A stretch of 64,000 nt of DNA from Alicycliphilus denitrificans K601 (GCF_000204645.1 NC_015423.1:11489-75488); one strand, 5' to 3'; counted from the stretch's first letter, positions 50,450-58,451 are shown. Numbers and translations: made by a program. The notes: generated from the letters alone by a model not told the origin.

Positions 50450-51055
50450 ATGGCACAAAAGCGTGCAGAGATGATTGAGGAAACGCGGGCCAAGCTCATC
50501 AGTGCCGCCCGCGCTGCGTTCGCAACCGTGGGGTATGCGGACAGTTCAATGGATGAGCTGACGGCCCAAGCCGGACTGACGCGCGGAGCGCTCTATCACC
50601 ACTTCGGTGGAAAGAAAGGGCTGCTGGAGGCGGTCATCGCCCAGATTGATGCAGAGATATCTGGCCGACTGGCCGTCATCGTCGAGGAGGCGGAGTCCAC
50701 CTGGGACGGCTTCGTTCAGGAGTGCATTGGCTACATCAAGATGGCCGTCGAGCCCGAAGTCCAGCGGATCGTCCTGCTGGACGGGCCAGCGGTTCTGGGC
50801 GATCCCTCCCCGTGGCCCAGCCAGAACGTGTGCATCGTGAATATGCGCCGCAGCCTCCAGAAGTTGATCGAGGAGGCAGTCATACGCCCCGTCGATTCCC
50901 TGGCGACGGCCCGCCTGATAAGCGGGGCGCTGCTGGGCGCATCGCTGTGGATCGCCAGCGCAGACGACCCACGCGCCGCTTTCGAAAAAGCCGTGCAGGG
51001 ATTTCTTGTACTGGTGGCGGGCTTGCGGCGGGACACCTCTCCCGCGCAGTCGTAA
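50450..51055 (+). CDS. TetR-family repressor of the efflux operon
   Basis: 201 residues from ATG 50450 (SD CGGAGG). HTH: AKLISAARAAFATVGYADSSMDELTAQAGLTRGALYHHFGGKKGLLEAVI. The C-terminal domain has the RtcR/ TetR_C ligand-pocket style (VEPEVQRIVLLDGPAVLGDPSPWPSQN). Divergent from the pump genes, so it most likely senses a pump substrate. Earlier in-frame starts from 50342 read through the operators and are disfavoured. Confidence 0.92.
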   Translation: MAQKRAEMIEETRAKLISAARAAFATVGYADSSMDELTAQAGLTRGALYHHFGGKKGLLEAVIAQIDAEISGRLAVIVEEAESTWDGFVQECIGYIKMAVEPEVQRIVLLDGPAVLGDPSPWPSQNVCIVNMRRSLQKLIEEAVIRPVDSLATARLISGALLGASLWIASADDPRAAFEKAVQGFLVLVAGLRRDTSPAQS

Positions 51056-51124
51056 CAACCCAAAGGTGCCGACCGGCAGGCCGGACTCTTTGACCCAGAC
51101 CATTCACCTATTTGGATTTTGACC
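51056..51124. other. right junction region of the efflux cassette
   Basis: After tetR the sequence changes to plasmid-type leader. The stretch GACTCTTTGACCCAGACCATTC (about 51082-51103) resembles the CCTTTGATCCCTAGACCATCATC leader at 53251. No inverted repeats, target duplication or transposase are visible at either edge. Confidence 0.55.
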
Positions 51125-51820
51125 ATGAACCCTTTCAAAAATCAGGCTTGGGAGGACGCGAAAGCGCATCATCGCGCTGTTTTTCTGCGCTGCGTGGATG
51201 CCGAAGATGGCAGCGCCGAACAATCCCGCCTCGATGCGGAAGGCCGGGCCGCGAAGGGCGAGGCTGACCGCTTGGAGCAGGCCGCGCGAACGGCTTGGTT
51301 GCGGGCGAAGCGGCAGTCCGTGGAAATCCACCTCAACGATGACACGCGCGAAACCCGGCATTGCTTTACCGAGCAGCCGTTGCGAATCCACGCTGGTTTC
51401 ACGCATGAGGATGCGGCCGCTGGCTGGCGTCAAGTCCTGTCCTTTTCTGCCAGTCCGACCCCTGACGCCGACACCTTGGCCCGGATCGAGCGGGCGAAAT
51501 CGGATGCCGTCTCGCAACTGGAGTCCTATTGGGCCGAGCTGGCCGACGCCACCGATATTCAGCGCGTGATCTACCAGGGCGTGCATTACACCTGGAATGT
51601 GCTTGGCGAGGGAATCGGCTTCGGCGGGCAGGCATTCCGTGTTGAGTGGCTGACCGCTGATCGAGAGCCGACCGAGTGCAATTTGTTCGCGCAGGGCCGC
51701 ATCCCGGTTTGGATGCGTGACAAGCTACCCGACAACGCCCGTACCATTGAAGACTTGGGCTACCGGATTAACCCGTTTCCGGCTGTGGATGACAGCTTGG
51801 ATGACGACCCGCCGTATTAA
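51125..51820 (+). CDS. hypothetical leading-region protein
   Basis: 231 residues from ATG 51125. The first third is charged (KNQAWEDAKAHHRAVFLRCVDAEDGSAEQSRLDAEGRAAKGEADRLEQAARTAW), and the second half is a globular domain (VIYQGVHYTWNVLGEGIGFGGQAFRVEWLTADREPTECNLFAQGRIPVWMRDKLPDNA). No family is recognised. It begins at the cassette edge and its stop directly precedes long repeat B. Confidence 0.68.
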   Translation: MNPFKNQAWEDAKAHHRAVFLRCVDAEDGSAEQSRLDAEGRAAKGEADRLEQAARTAWLRAKRQSVEIHLNDDTRETRHCFTEQPLRIHAGFTHEDAAAGWRQVLSFSASPTPDADTLARIERAKSDAVSQLESYWAELADATDIQRVIYQGVHYTWNVLGEGIGFGGQAFRVEWLTADREPTECNLFAQGRIPVWMRDKLPDNARTIEDLGYRINPFPAVDDSLDDDPPY

Positions 51821-51825
51821 CCCCT

Positions 51826-52494
51826 GGGCGTCTCCCCTGCGGGGCCGGGCTTTCGTGCTGCGCATCGAGCCGCCTGCGGCGTCTCGCCCCTTCGGGCGTC
51901 AATCCCTGACGCCTCCGCGCCGTGCCGGCGCTGCGCGCTCCGCTTGCCCGGCCTGAAGGCCGCATCGAGGAACTTTCGCGCGCGAAAGTTCAGGCTGTGG
52001 ATCTGATCCGTGGTGTGCCGGCGCTGGTGCGCTGAATCCGCTACGCGCGGGGCCGCACCCCACCACTACCTCGCGCCTTTATTCGTCGTCATGGTGCCCT
52101 CCGGCCGGGCTTCTCCGGTCAAGGGCCGGGCTGCGCCCTGAAATCCTCACCCGTTCGGTGCTCGCCCTTCGGGCTGCGCTCCGCGTGCGGCCTCCGGTTT
52201 CTCCCTTGACCGCGCCCGTCCTGCGTGCCCCTGGACGCCGAGGCGACGAGGTAGATGGTGGGATGCAAAAGCCGGCCCCGCGCTCCGCTGGCCATGTGGG
52301 TAATCGACGGGGAGCAGGGGAGCTTGTGCCCCTGCGGGGCAAGAGCAACTGCAACACCTTGGGGGCCTGTTCCGGCCCCCAAACCCCGCCCCGAGGCTCC
52401 AAGGTAGCTTGCCTGAACCCCGAAGAAACACAAGCCGGGAACCCGCGAAAAATCAGGCTTTTTTCTCTCACAAACTATTGACGGTCAATAGTTT
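51826..52494 (+). repeat. ~690-bp long repeat, copy B
   Basis: Nearly identical to 31865-32534 and 55151-55819 (one fewer G in a GGGG run than copy A). It ends at the operator; downstream bases differ from the A and C copies. It reads into ssb. Confidence 0.85.
51972..51989. repeat. plasmid-wide palindrome, perfect copy 8
   Basis: ACTTTCGCGCGCGAAAGT inside long repeat B. Confidence 0.9.
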
Positions 52495-52505
52495 TATGGT
52501 ACAAT
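52473..52505 (+). promoter_or_regulatory. operator-promoter B of ssb
   Basis: The perfect 10-1-10 palindrome (52473-52493) includes -35 TTGACG (52478-52483). A 16-base spacer leads to -10 TACAAT (52500-52505). The spacer and downstream bases match the par promoter at 34207 rather than A, C or D. Confidence 0.83.
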
Positions 52506-52589
52506 ATGACTCATGGTGTAGGAACAAAGAACGGTTCTGCACCAGGCAGCAAAGACCACCATCAACCGAGCAAAAAAGGAGCTTCGATC

Positions 52590-53030
52590 ATGGCCAGCAT
52601 CAACACTTTCACCATCGTGGGCAACGTGACCAAGGACGTGGAATTGCGCTACACGCCCAGCGGCACGCCTTCCGTGACCTTCACTGTCGCCGTGGATAAC
52701 GTCTATTTCGACCGCGACGGCAAGAAGCACGAAGAAACCGACTTCATCCCGGTGACGACCTACGGCAAGCAAGCCGAGAACGACGCCAAGTTTCTGAAGA
52801 AGGGTTCCACCGTGGCGGTGATGGGCCGGATTCGTAGCTGGTACAAGCAGGCCGAACGCAAGGGCGGTTTCAACTTCGAGGCCGAGCGCGTGCAGTACCT
52901 GGGCCGTCCCAGCGGCAACCGTGCAGGCGGTGACGCTGGCCAGCAGCAGCAAGGCCCCGGCAACGCCGAGCACGACGACTGGATGCGCGACTACGACAGC
53001 ACCGAGCAAGCCGGTCAAGGCCGCCGCTAA
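52590..53030 (+). CDS. ssb: single-stranded DNA-binding protein
   Basis: 146 residues from ATG 52590 (AAGGAGC upstream). OB-fold core 1-108 (INTFTIVGNVTKDVELRYTPSGTPSVTFTVAVDN; ETDFIPVTTYGKQAENDAKFLKKGSTVAVMGRIRSWYKQ). The Gln/Gly-rich linker is short, and the usual acidic tip (DDDIPF) is missing. The end is DDWMRDYDSTEQAGQGRR. Plasmid SSBs coat the incoming strand and curb SOS. Without the tip, host partner recruitment is likely weaker. Confidence 0.93.
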   Translation: MASINTFTIVGNVTKDVELRYTPSGTPSVTFTVAVDNVYFDRDGKKHEETDFIPVTTYGKQAENDAKFLKKGSTVAVMGRIRSWYKQAERKGGFNFEAERVQYLGRPSGNRAGGDAGQQQQGPGNAEHDDWMRDYDSTEQAGQGRR

Positions 53031-53032
53031 TC

Positions 53033-53212
53033 ATGGCCAGCAGCTTTACCCGTGATGAGCTTTTCGATCTGGAATATGCAGTGAAAAACCTCATCGACGA
53101 CAAAAAAGACTACTGCCCGAACGAAGAAGGCACCGCCGAGGCGGTGGCCCGCTTGGAAGACCTCCAAGCCAAGATTCAAGGGATGTTGCGCGAATCCGCG
53201 CCGCAGACCTGA
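53033..53212 (+). CDS. 59-residue acidic helical protein after ssb
   Basis: ATG 53033, two bases after the ssb stop, open to TGA 53210-53212. The product MASSFTRDELFDLEYAVKNL and EEGTAEAVARLEDLQAKIQGML is acidic and likely two helices. It is translated behind ssb, perhaps by reinitiation, since no clear SD is present. Unrecognised. Confidence 0.58.
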   Translation: MASSFTRDELFDLEYAVKNLIDDKKDYCPNEEGTAEAVARLEDLQAKIQGMLRESAPQT

Positions 53213-53223
53213 ACAACCGACAG

Positions 53224-53277
53224 GCCCGGCGAGCAGGCCGGGCTTATCGGCCCTTTGATCCCTAGACCATCATCAAC
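53224..53277 (+). promoter_or_regulatory. hairpin and AGACCATCATCAAC leader
   Basis: GCCCGGC-GAGCAG-GCCGGGC (53224-53243) followed by AGACCATCATCAAC (53264-53277), the same pair as before repA. It may end the ssb transcript and/or control the next gene. Confidence 0.55.
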
Positions 53278-53294
53278 TCACTGGAGAAATGACC

Positions 53295-54122
53295 ATGCAA
53301 CTCGCAAGCCGCTTCCGCAATGCTTCCGGTATCCGCGCCGACATGCCCCTGTCGGATGACCAAATCCGCGCCGTGGCCCCCTCGATTTTTGCCGAGGCCG
53401 CCCACGAAAGCCGCTCCGCGCGTTACACCTATATCCCGACCATTGACGTTCTGAACGGCCTGCGCAAAGAGGGTTTCCAGCCCTTCATGGTTTGCCAGAC
53501 CCGCGTGCGCAACGAGGAAAAGCGCGAGCACACCAAGCACATGATCCGCCTGCGCCACGCCGACCAGATCGCCGGCCGCGAGGCGAATGAAATCATCCTG
53601 CTGAACAGCCACGACGGCACCAGCAGCTACCAGATGCTGGCCGGCATGTTCCGCTTTGTGTGCTCTAACGGCATGGTATGCGGCGAGACAACCAGCGACA
53701 TCCGCGTGCGCCATAACGGCGACGTGGTGGGCGATGTGATCGAAGGCGCTTTCAAGGTGCTGGACAGCTTCGAGGAAGCCACCGCCCAGCGCGAGGCCAT
53801 GCAGGTGCTCACGCTCAACCAGGGCGAGCAGGCCGCCTTTGCCCGCGCTGCACTGGCCCTGAAGTACGACGACCAGGACAGCGGGGCTGTGCCCGTGACT
53901 GAATCCCAAATCCTGGCCCCGCGCCGCTTCGAGGACCGCCGCGACGACATGTGGACGACCTTCAACCGCGTGCAGGAAAACATGATGAAGGGCGGACTGC
54001 GCGGCCGCAACCGCAGCGGCCGCACCACCACGACGCGCCCGGTCAACGGCATCGACCAGAGCGTTAAGCTGAACCGCGCCTTGTGGGTGCTGGCCGAGGA
54101 AATGCGCCGCCTGAAGGGCTAA
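53295..54122 (+). CDS. DUF932/phage-plasmid-like protein
   Basis: 275 residues from ATG 53295 (CTGGAG 9 bases upstream; ATG 53289 would be too close to it). Core blocks: VLNGLRKEGFQPFMVCQTRVRNEEKREHTKHMIRLRHAD, NEIILLNSHDGTSSYQMLAGMFRFVCSNGMVC. This matches DUF932 proteins found in plasmid leading regions. The function of the family is not fixed. C-terminal basic tail (RGRNRSGRTTTTRPVNG). Confidence 0.82.
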   Translation: MQLASRFRNASGIRADMPLSDDQIRAVAPSIFAEAAHESRSARYTYIPTIDVLNGLRKEGFQPFMVCQTRVRNEEKREHTKHMIRLRHADQIAGREANEIILLNSHDGTSSYQMLAGMFRFVCSNGMVCGETTSDIRVRHNGDVVGDVIEGAFKVLDSFEEATAQREAMQVLTLNQGEQAAFARAALALKYDDQDSGAVPVTESQILAPRRFEDRRDDMWTTFNRVQENMMKGGLRGRNRSGRTTTTRPVNGIDQSVKLNRALWVLAEEMRRLKG

Positions 54123-54191
54123 CCCGAGCCGCCCGGCCACGCTGGACGCGCGGCCGGGCCTCCCTCCCACCACTACACGAAGGACGACACC

Positions 54192-54500
54192 ATGAGCAGC
54201 CACCACGAATGGGCCGAGGAAGTCACCGCCCAGCACGACGCGCAAAAGCCCTATGCACCCGAGAACGGCCAGCCCTTGCGGTTCAAAGCCGGCGATCCAG
54301 TGATTTACACGAACCCGGCAGGCATTGAGTTTCCCTTGCGTGTCACCGGCTTCTATCAGCGCCCGGCTTCGCCGTGCGGCCAGTACGCGAACGGCGCGCG
54401 CTATCTGCTGGACTGGGATTGCCCGTGGTTCCCGGTTCCCGAATCCCGCTTGCGCCTGGATGAATCCCGCGCCGTGCCCGAGCTGGAGGCCGCCGCCTAA
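54192..54500 (+). CDS. hypothetical leading-region protein
   Basis: 102 residues with SD AGGA upstream. Beta-rich globular segment (LRFKAGDPVIYTNPAGIEFPLRVTGFYQRPASPCGQYANGARYLLDWDCPWFPVPESRLR). It resembles plasmid and phage KOW/SH3-like small proteins in feel but has no assignable motif. Confidence 0.66.
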   Translation: MSSHHEWAEEVTAQHDAQKPYAPENGQPLRFKAGDPVIYTNPAGIEFPLRVTGFYQRPASPCGQYANGARYLLDWDCPWFPVPESRLRLDESRAVPELEAAA

Positions 54501-54607
54501 ATCGGAGCGCCGGCCGCTGGCCGGCGCTGCACCCGGCTGACGCGCACCAGGGCGAGCAGGCCCGCGCGTCAGCCTCACCCTCGACCATCCAACCCAAGGA
54601 CATGACC

Positions 54608-54838
54608 ATGAGCAAGACCGCTACCGACACTGCCACCAACGAACTGATCCGCCACGCTATCGCCGCATGGGGCTACTTGGTGCGCTGGGGTTCCCGCCTG
54701 ACCCTGGCCGAGTTCGCGGCCGCGATCCGCCGCCACTCGTCCCATGCGCGCGCCGAGGCCCTGGCCGCCGCGCTCGAATCGGCCACCGGCTTTGTGGCCC
54801 GCGACTGGCGCGGCTTCCGTGCCAACTGGCAATGCTGA
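54608..54838 (+). CDS. small basic protein
   Basis: 76 residues from ATG 54608 (AAGGA 8 bases upstream). Mostly helical with Arg (YLVRWGSRLTLAEFAAAIRRHSSHARAEALAAALESATG). Could bind nucleic acid. Unrecognised. The stop overlaps a following ATG (TGATG). Confidence 0.6.
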   Translation: MSKTATDTATNELIRHAIAAWGYLVRWGSRLTLAEFAAAIRRHSSHARAEALAAALESATGFVARDWRGFRANWQC

Positions 54839-54935
54839 TGACCACCGCCCGCCTGCGCGGGCGGGCGCTCTTGGGGCTGCGCCCCGCCGCGCGGCATCCT
54901 GCTGGGCTTGGCCGGCACGGCTACGCCGTCCCGGT

Positions 54936-55151
54936 ATGGCCCTTTTCCGGGTGCGCGCCGTGGGCGTGAGAGCTGGCCAGGGCTTCGGTTCCCGGAAGCC
55001 GAAACGTGGGCTTTGCCCGGCGTGTGCAAAGCACGGTTTGACGCAATGGCGGGCCACGGCTGCGGGGATGCTCCGCTGGTGCCAGTATTGCCAGCACAGC
55101 GAAGGGCAGGGCGTCTATGACCTGTTGCACCAGGATTCCCGCCGTCGTTAG
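54936..55151 (+). CDS. putative zinc-ribbon protein
   Basis: 71 residues from ATG 54936. Two Cys pairs (GLCPACAKHG and RWCQYCQHSEG) with 24 residues between form a plausible four-Cys zinc site. The start is uncertain because the frame is open further upstream. A competing short frame from 54838 (43 residues, coupled to the previous stop) lies on the same bases. The stop abuts long repeat C. Confidence 0.5.
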   Translation: MALFRVRAVGVRAGQGFGSRKPKRGLCPACAKHGLTQWRATAAGMLRWCQYCQHSEGQGVYDLLHQDSRRR

Positions 55152-55841
55152 GGCGTCTCCCCTGCGGGGCCGGGCTTTCGTGCTGCGCATCGAGCCGCCT
55201 GCGGCGTCTCGCCCCTTCGGGCGTCAATCCCTGACGCCTCCGCGCCTTACCGGCGCTGCGCGCTCCGCTTGCCCGGCCTGAAGGCCGCATCGAGGAACTT
55301 TCGCGCGCGAAAGTTCGGGCTGTGGATCTGATCCGTGGTGTGCCGGCGCTGGTGCGCTGAATCCGCTACGCGCGGGGCCGCACCCCACCACTACCTCGCG
55401 CCTTTATTCGTCGTCATGGTGCCCTCCGGCCGGGCTTCTCCGGTCAAGGGCCGGGCTGCGCCCTGAAATCCTCACCCGTTCGGTGCTCGCCCTTCGGGCT
55501 GCGCTCCGCGTGCGGCCTCCGGTTTCTCCCTTGACCGCGCCCGTCCTGCGTGCTCCTGGACGCCGAGGCGACGAGGTAGATGGTGGGATGCAAAAGCCGG
55601 CCCCGCGCTCCGCTGGCCATGTGGGTGATCGACGGGGAGCAGGGGAGCTTGTGCCCCTGCGGGGCAAGAGCAACTGCAACACCTTGGGGGCCTGTTCCGG
55701 CCCCCAAACCCCGCCCCGAGGCTCCAAGGTAGCTTGCCTGAACCCCGAAGAAACACAAGCCCGGAACCCGCGAAAAATCAGGCTTTTTTCTCTCACAAAC
55801 TATTGACGGTCAATAGTTTGACGGGTAGAATGTAGGCATTG
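55151..55841 (+). repeat. ~690-bp long repeat, copy C
   Basis: Nearly identical to copies A and B. Matches A to its end at GCATTG (through 55841). The few changes, for example TGCTCCTGGA for TGCCCCTGGA near 55552, are scattered, so the copies are recent or homogenised. Confidence 0.85.
55297..55314. repeat. plasmid-wide palindrome, perfect copy 9
   Basis: ACTTTCGCGCGCGAAAGT inside long repeat C. Confidence 0.9.
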
Positions 55842-55945
55842 CTTCAGTGATGAGGCGATGCCCCGGCAGGGGTGACGGTGAGCAGACCAGACCCCAGCCG
55901 CTTAGACCATCTTCAACCCTTCCGCATAAGGAAAACGACCATGCA
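55798..55945 (+). promoter_or_regulatory. operator-promoter C and repeated leader
   Basis: The 10-1-10 palindrome (55798-55818) contains -35 TTGACG (55803-55808); 17-base spacer; -10 TAGAAT (55826-55831). The leader to 55945 is the same as at 42267-42412 and includes AGACCATCTTCAAC (55904-55917). Confidence 0.85.
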
Positions 55946-57917
55946 AACGCTGACCGCCACCTATTCCCCCGAAGACAACAAGCTGCGCCTTTATCCGTCC
56001 TCACGACTGGACAGCGCGACTTATGAGCGCGTGAAGGCGGCCGGCTTCAAGTGGGCACCCCGTCAAGAGCTTTTCGTGGCCCCCATGTGGACGCCGGCCC
56101 GCGAAGACCTCCTGATGGAGCTGTGCGGCGAGATTGGCGACGAGGACACGGGCCTAGTTGAGCGCGCCGAGGAGCGCGCCGACCGCTTCGAGGACTACAG
56201 CGACAAGCGCGCCCATGACGCCAGCGCAGCGCGCAACGCCGTGCAGGCCATCGGGCAGCGGTTCGAGTTCGGGCAACCCATCCTTGTGGGCCATCACAGC
56301 GAACGCAAGGCCCGCAAGGACGCCGAGCGCATGGAAAACGGGATGCGCCGTGCCGTGCAGATGTGGGAAACCTCCGAATACTGGAAGCAGCGCGCAGCCG
56401 GTGCCCTGCGTCATGCGAAATACAAGGAGCTGCCCGCCGTCCGTCATCGCCGCATCAAGGGGCTGGAGGCCGACAAGCGCAAGCAGGAGCGCAGCAAGCA
56501 AGAGGCCGAAATGTGGCTGAAGCTGTGGCTTGAATGCGAGGCCGAGCGAGACGCCGAGCTGCAAAAGGCCGTGGCCCTGCGCATCGCTGGCATGTGCTGG
56601 CTGCACTTGCCGCGCAAGGAAGGCGACCGCGAAGACTGGAGCCACACCCCGACCGCTTACGACGCCTTGAACGGCTCGCATCCGAACCTCTACGCGCCGC
56701 GCACCCTGGCCGAAGTGATCGAGGCCGCCAAGAAGACCTACCCGGCCACGGTTGCCCACTGTGACCGCTGGATTGCCCACTATGAAAACCGGATTGCCTA
56801 CGAGCGCGCCATGCTGGACGAGCAAGGCGGCCTGAAGGCCGAGGGCTTCGACATCCAGCCGGGCGGCCGCGTCCTGGTTGATGGTGAATGGCTGGTGGTG
56901 ATGCGCGTCAACAAGAAGGGCGGCCAGATCAACAGCGTGACCACGAACGCCCGTTATGTGCGCGTGCGCGGCATTGAGGAAATCAAGGACTACCGCGCGC
57001 CGACCGAGGAAGACGCCGCCAAGGTCAAGAAGGCCGCCAAGCTGCCGCCGCTGGTGAATTTCCCCGGTGAAGGCTTCATCGAAATGACCGCCGAGGAATA
57101 TAAGCGCAAGCCCGCCGACTACAAGGGCACCCGCACCGCGCAAGCCACGGCCGAGCATGGCGCGTACCGCTACCGCACCGCCTTTTTGGCCAATAGCGGC
57201 TATCGGATCGTGCAGGTTTACATCACCGACGCCAAGCGCGTGGACAAGCCCGCGCCCGAGGCCGCCGAGCCGGTGAAATTCGAGCGCGAACCCGTGGCCC
57301 CGGCCCCGGTGACGGCCGAGCAGGCCCCGGCCAGCACCGAGAGCGCCGACAACCGCGCCGCGATGGCCGAGGACTTCCAAGCCATGCGCGACCAGCTCAA
57401 GGCTGGCGTGCAGGTTGTGAGCGTCCCGCAACTTTTCCCGACCCCGGCCGATCTGGCCGCGCGCATGGTTGAGCTGGCCGACATCGAACCGGGAATGCGC
57501 GTGCTGGAGCCGAGCGCCGGCACCGGCCGGATTCTGGAGCAGTTGCCCGAGGGCTGCGAAGTGGTGGCCGTGGAGATTAACGCGGCCTTGGGCGGCCGCC
57601 TCGATGCAGACCGCCGCGCCGTGGTGATCGGTGACTTCCTGCAATGCACGCCCGAAACCCTGTGGGGATCGTTCGACCGCATTCTGATGAATCCACCCTT
57701 TGCCAACGCCGACGACATCAAGCACATCCGCCACGCGCTGCGCTTCCTGAAGCCGGGCGGCAAGCTGGTAGCGATCTGCGCCAACGGCCCCCGCCAGAAT
57801 GACCAGCTCCGCCCGCTGGTGGAGCAGCACGGCGGCGAATGGGAGAGCCTGCCCCCCGATACCTTCGCGGAATCCGGCACCGCCGTAAATACCGCCCTTT
57901 TCACCCTGACCGCCTAA
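55941..57917 (+). CDS. DUF3560 / N6-adenine methyltransferase fusion
   Basis: 658 residues from ATG 55941. The N-terminal part (about 1-320) is the DUF3560 type (LRLYPSSRLDSATYERVKAAGFKWAPRQELFVAPMW; SERKARKDAERMENGMRRAVQMWETSEYWKQRAAGALRHA). The C-terminal 160 residues form an adenine methyltransferase: RVLEPSAGTGRILEQL near 523 and FDRILMNPPFANADD with NPPF near 583. Large fusions of this kind occur in leading regions and probably modify entering DNA against restriction. The leader is shared with the C5 methyltransferase operon. Confidence 0.87.
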   Translation: MQTLTATYSPEDNKLRLYPSSRLDSATYERVKAAGFKWAPRQELFVAPMWTPAREDLLMELCGEIGDEDTGLVERAEERADRFEDYSDKRAHDASAARNAVQAIGQRFEFGQPILVGHHSERKARKDAERMENGMRRAVQMWETSEYWKQRAAGALRHAKYKELPAVRHRRIKGLEADKRKQERSKQEAEMWLKLWLECEAERDAELQKAVALRIAGMCWLHLPRKEGDREDWSHTPTAYDALNGSHPNLYAPRTLAEVIEAAKKTYPATVAHCDRWIAHYENRIAYERAMLDEQGGLKAEGFDIQPGGRVLVDGEWLVVMRVNKKGGQINSVTTNARYVRVRGIEEIKDYRAPTEEDAAKVKKAAKLPPLVNFPGEGFIEMTAEEYKRKPADYKGTRTAQATAEHGAYRYRTAFLANSGYRIVQVYITDAKRVDKPAPEAAEPVKFEREPVAPAPVTAEQAPASTESADNRAAMAEDFQAMRDQLKAGVQVVSVPQLFPTPADLAARMVELADIEPGMRVLEPSAGTGRILEQLPEGCEVVAVEINAALGGRLDADRRAVVIGDFLQCTPETLWGSFDRILMNPPFANADDIKHIRHALRFLKPGGKLVAICANGPRQNDQLRPLVEQHGGEWESLPPDTFAESGTAVNTALFTLTA

Positions 57918-57970
57918 CCCACCAACGCACGCGCCCCGGCTTCGCCGGGGCCTCTCAAGGAGTACGAGCC

Positions 57971-58438
57971 ATGCAACCGAAATTCATGCCTTGGGTTGAC
58001 CTGCTGCCGGAAGTGGGCGACCCGATCCGCAACGAGCGCAACAAGCTGGCCGCCAAGCTGGCCAGCGCCGAGGAACTGGAAAAACAAGCGGCCGCGCTGC
58101 GCGCGGGAGTCCGTGAGGGCCGCGCCGCCCTGCTGGATCGAATCATGAAGCAATGGACACTGCACGACATCGAGCAGGCCGCGACCGCAGCCGCCGACCG
58201 TGGCCAGCCGTTCCCGCCCGGCTTCGTGAAAGACGGCGAGCTGCGCGAGGCGCTGCGCGCCCTCGATGGTGCCCCGTCCCCGCTGGAGGTGCTGCAAGCC
58301 TTCCACGCTGGCCGCGTGATCCGGCAGCACAACCTTTTCAGCACCGCGACCGAGGAAGAACAGCGCGCCACGCTGCACCGGGTTTTTGACTGGTGGAATT
58401 ACGGCGCTGTCCCGCTGCTGACCCGCTTGGAAGGCTAG
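57971..58438 (+). CDS. hypothetical helical protein
   Basis: 155 residues from ATG 57971 (CAAGGAG upstream). Helical N-terminus (DPIRNERNKLAAKLASAEELEKQAAALRAGVREGRAALLDRIMK), then a compact end (QRATLHRVFDWWNYGAVPLLTRLEG). Follows the methyltransferase in the same operon. Unrecognised. Confidence 0.66.
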   Translation: MQPKFMPWVDLLPEVGDPIRNERNKLAAKLASAEELEKQAAALRAGVREGRAALLDRIMKQWTLHDIEQAATAAADRGQPFPPGFVKDGELREALRALDGAPSPLEVLQAFHAGRVIRQHNLFSTATEEEQRATLHRVFDWWNYGAVPLLTRLEG

Positions 58439-58451
58439 GGGAGGGCGGCCG

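Noticed and set aside
44264..51060. Transposon carrying the efflux operon
   Set aside because: No transposase, IS fragments, inverted terminal repeats or target duplication could be seen at the edges.
54838..54969. 43-codon frame coupled to the preceding stop
   Set aside because: It competes with the CxxC-bearing frame from 54936 for the same bases, and its product is Arg/Ala/Pro-rich without features. Left out of the annotation though not excluded.
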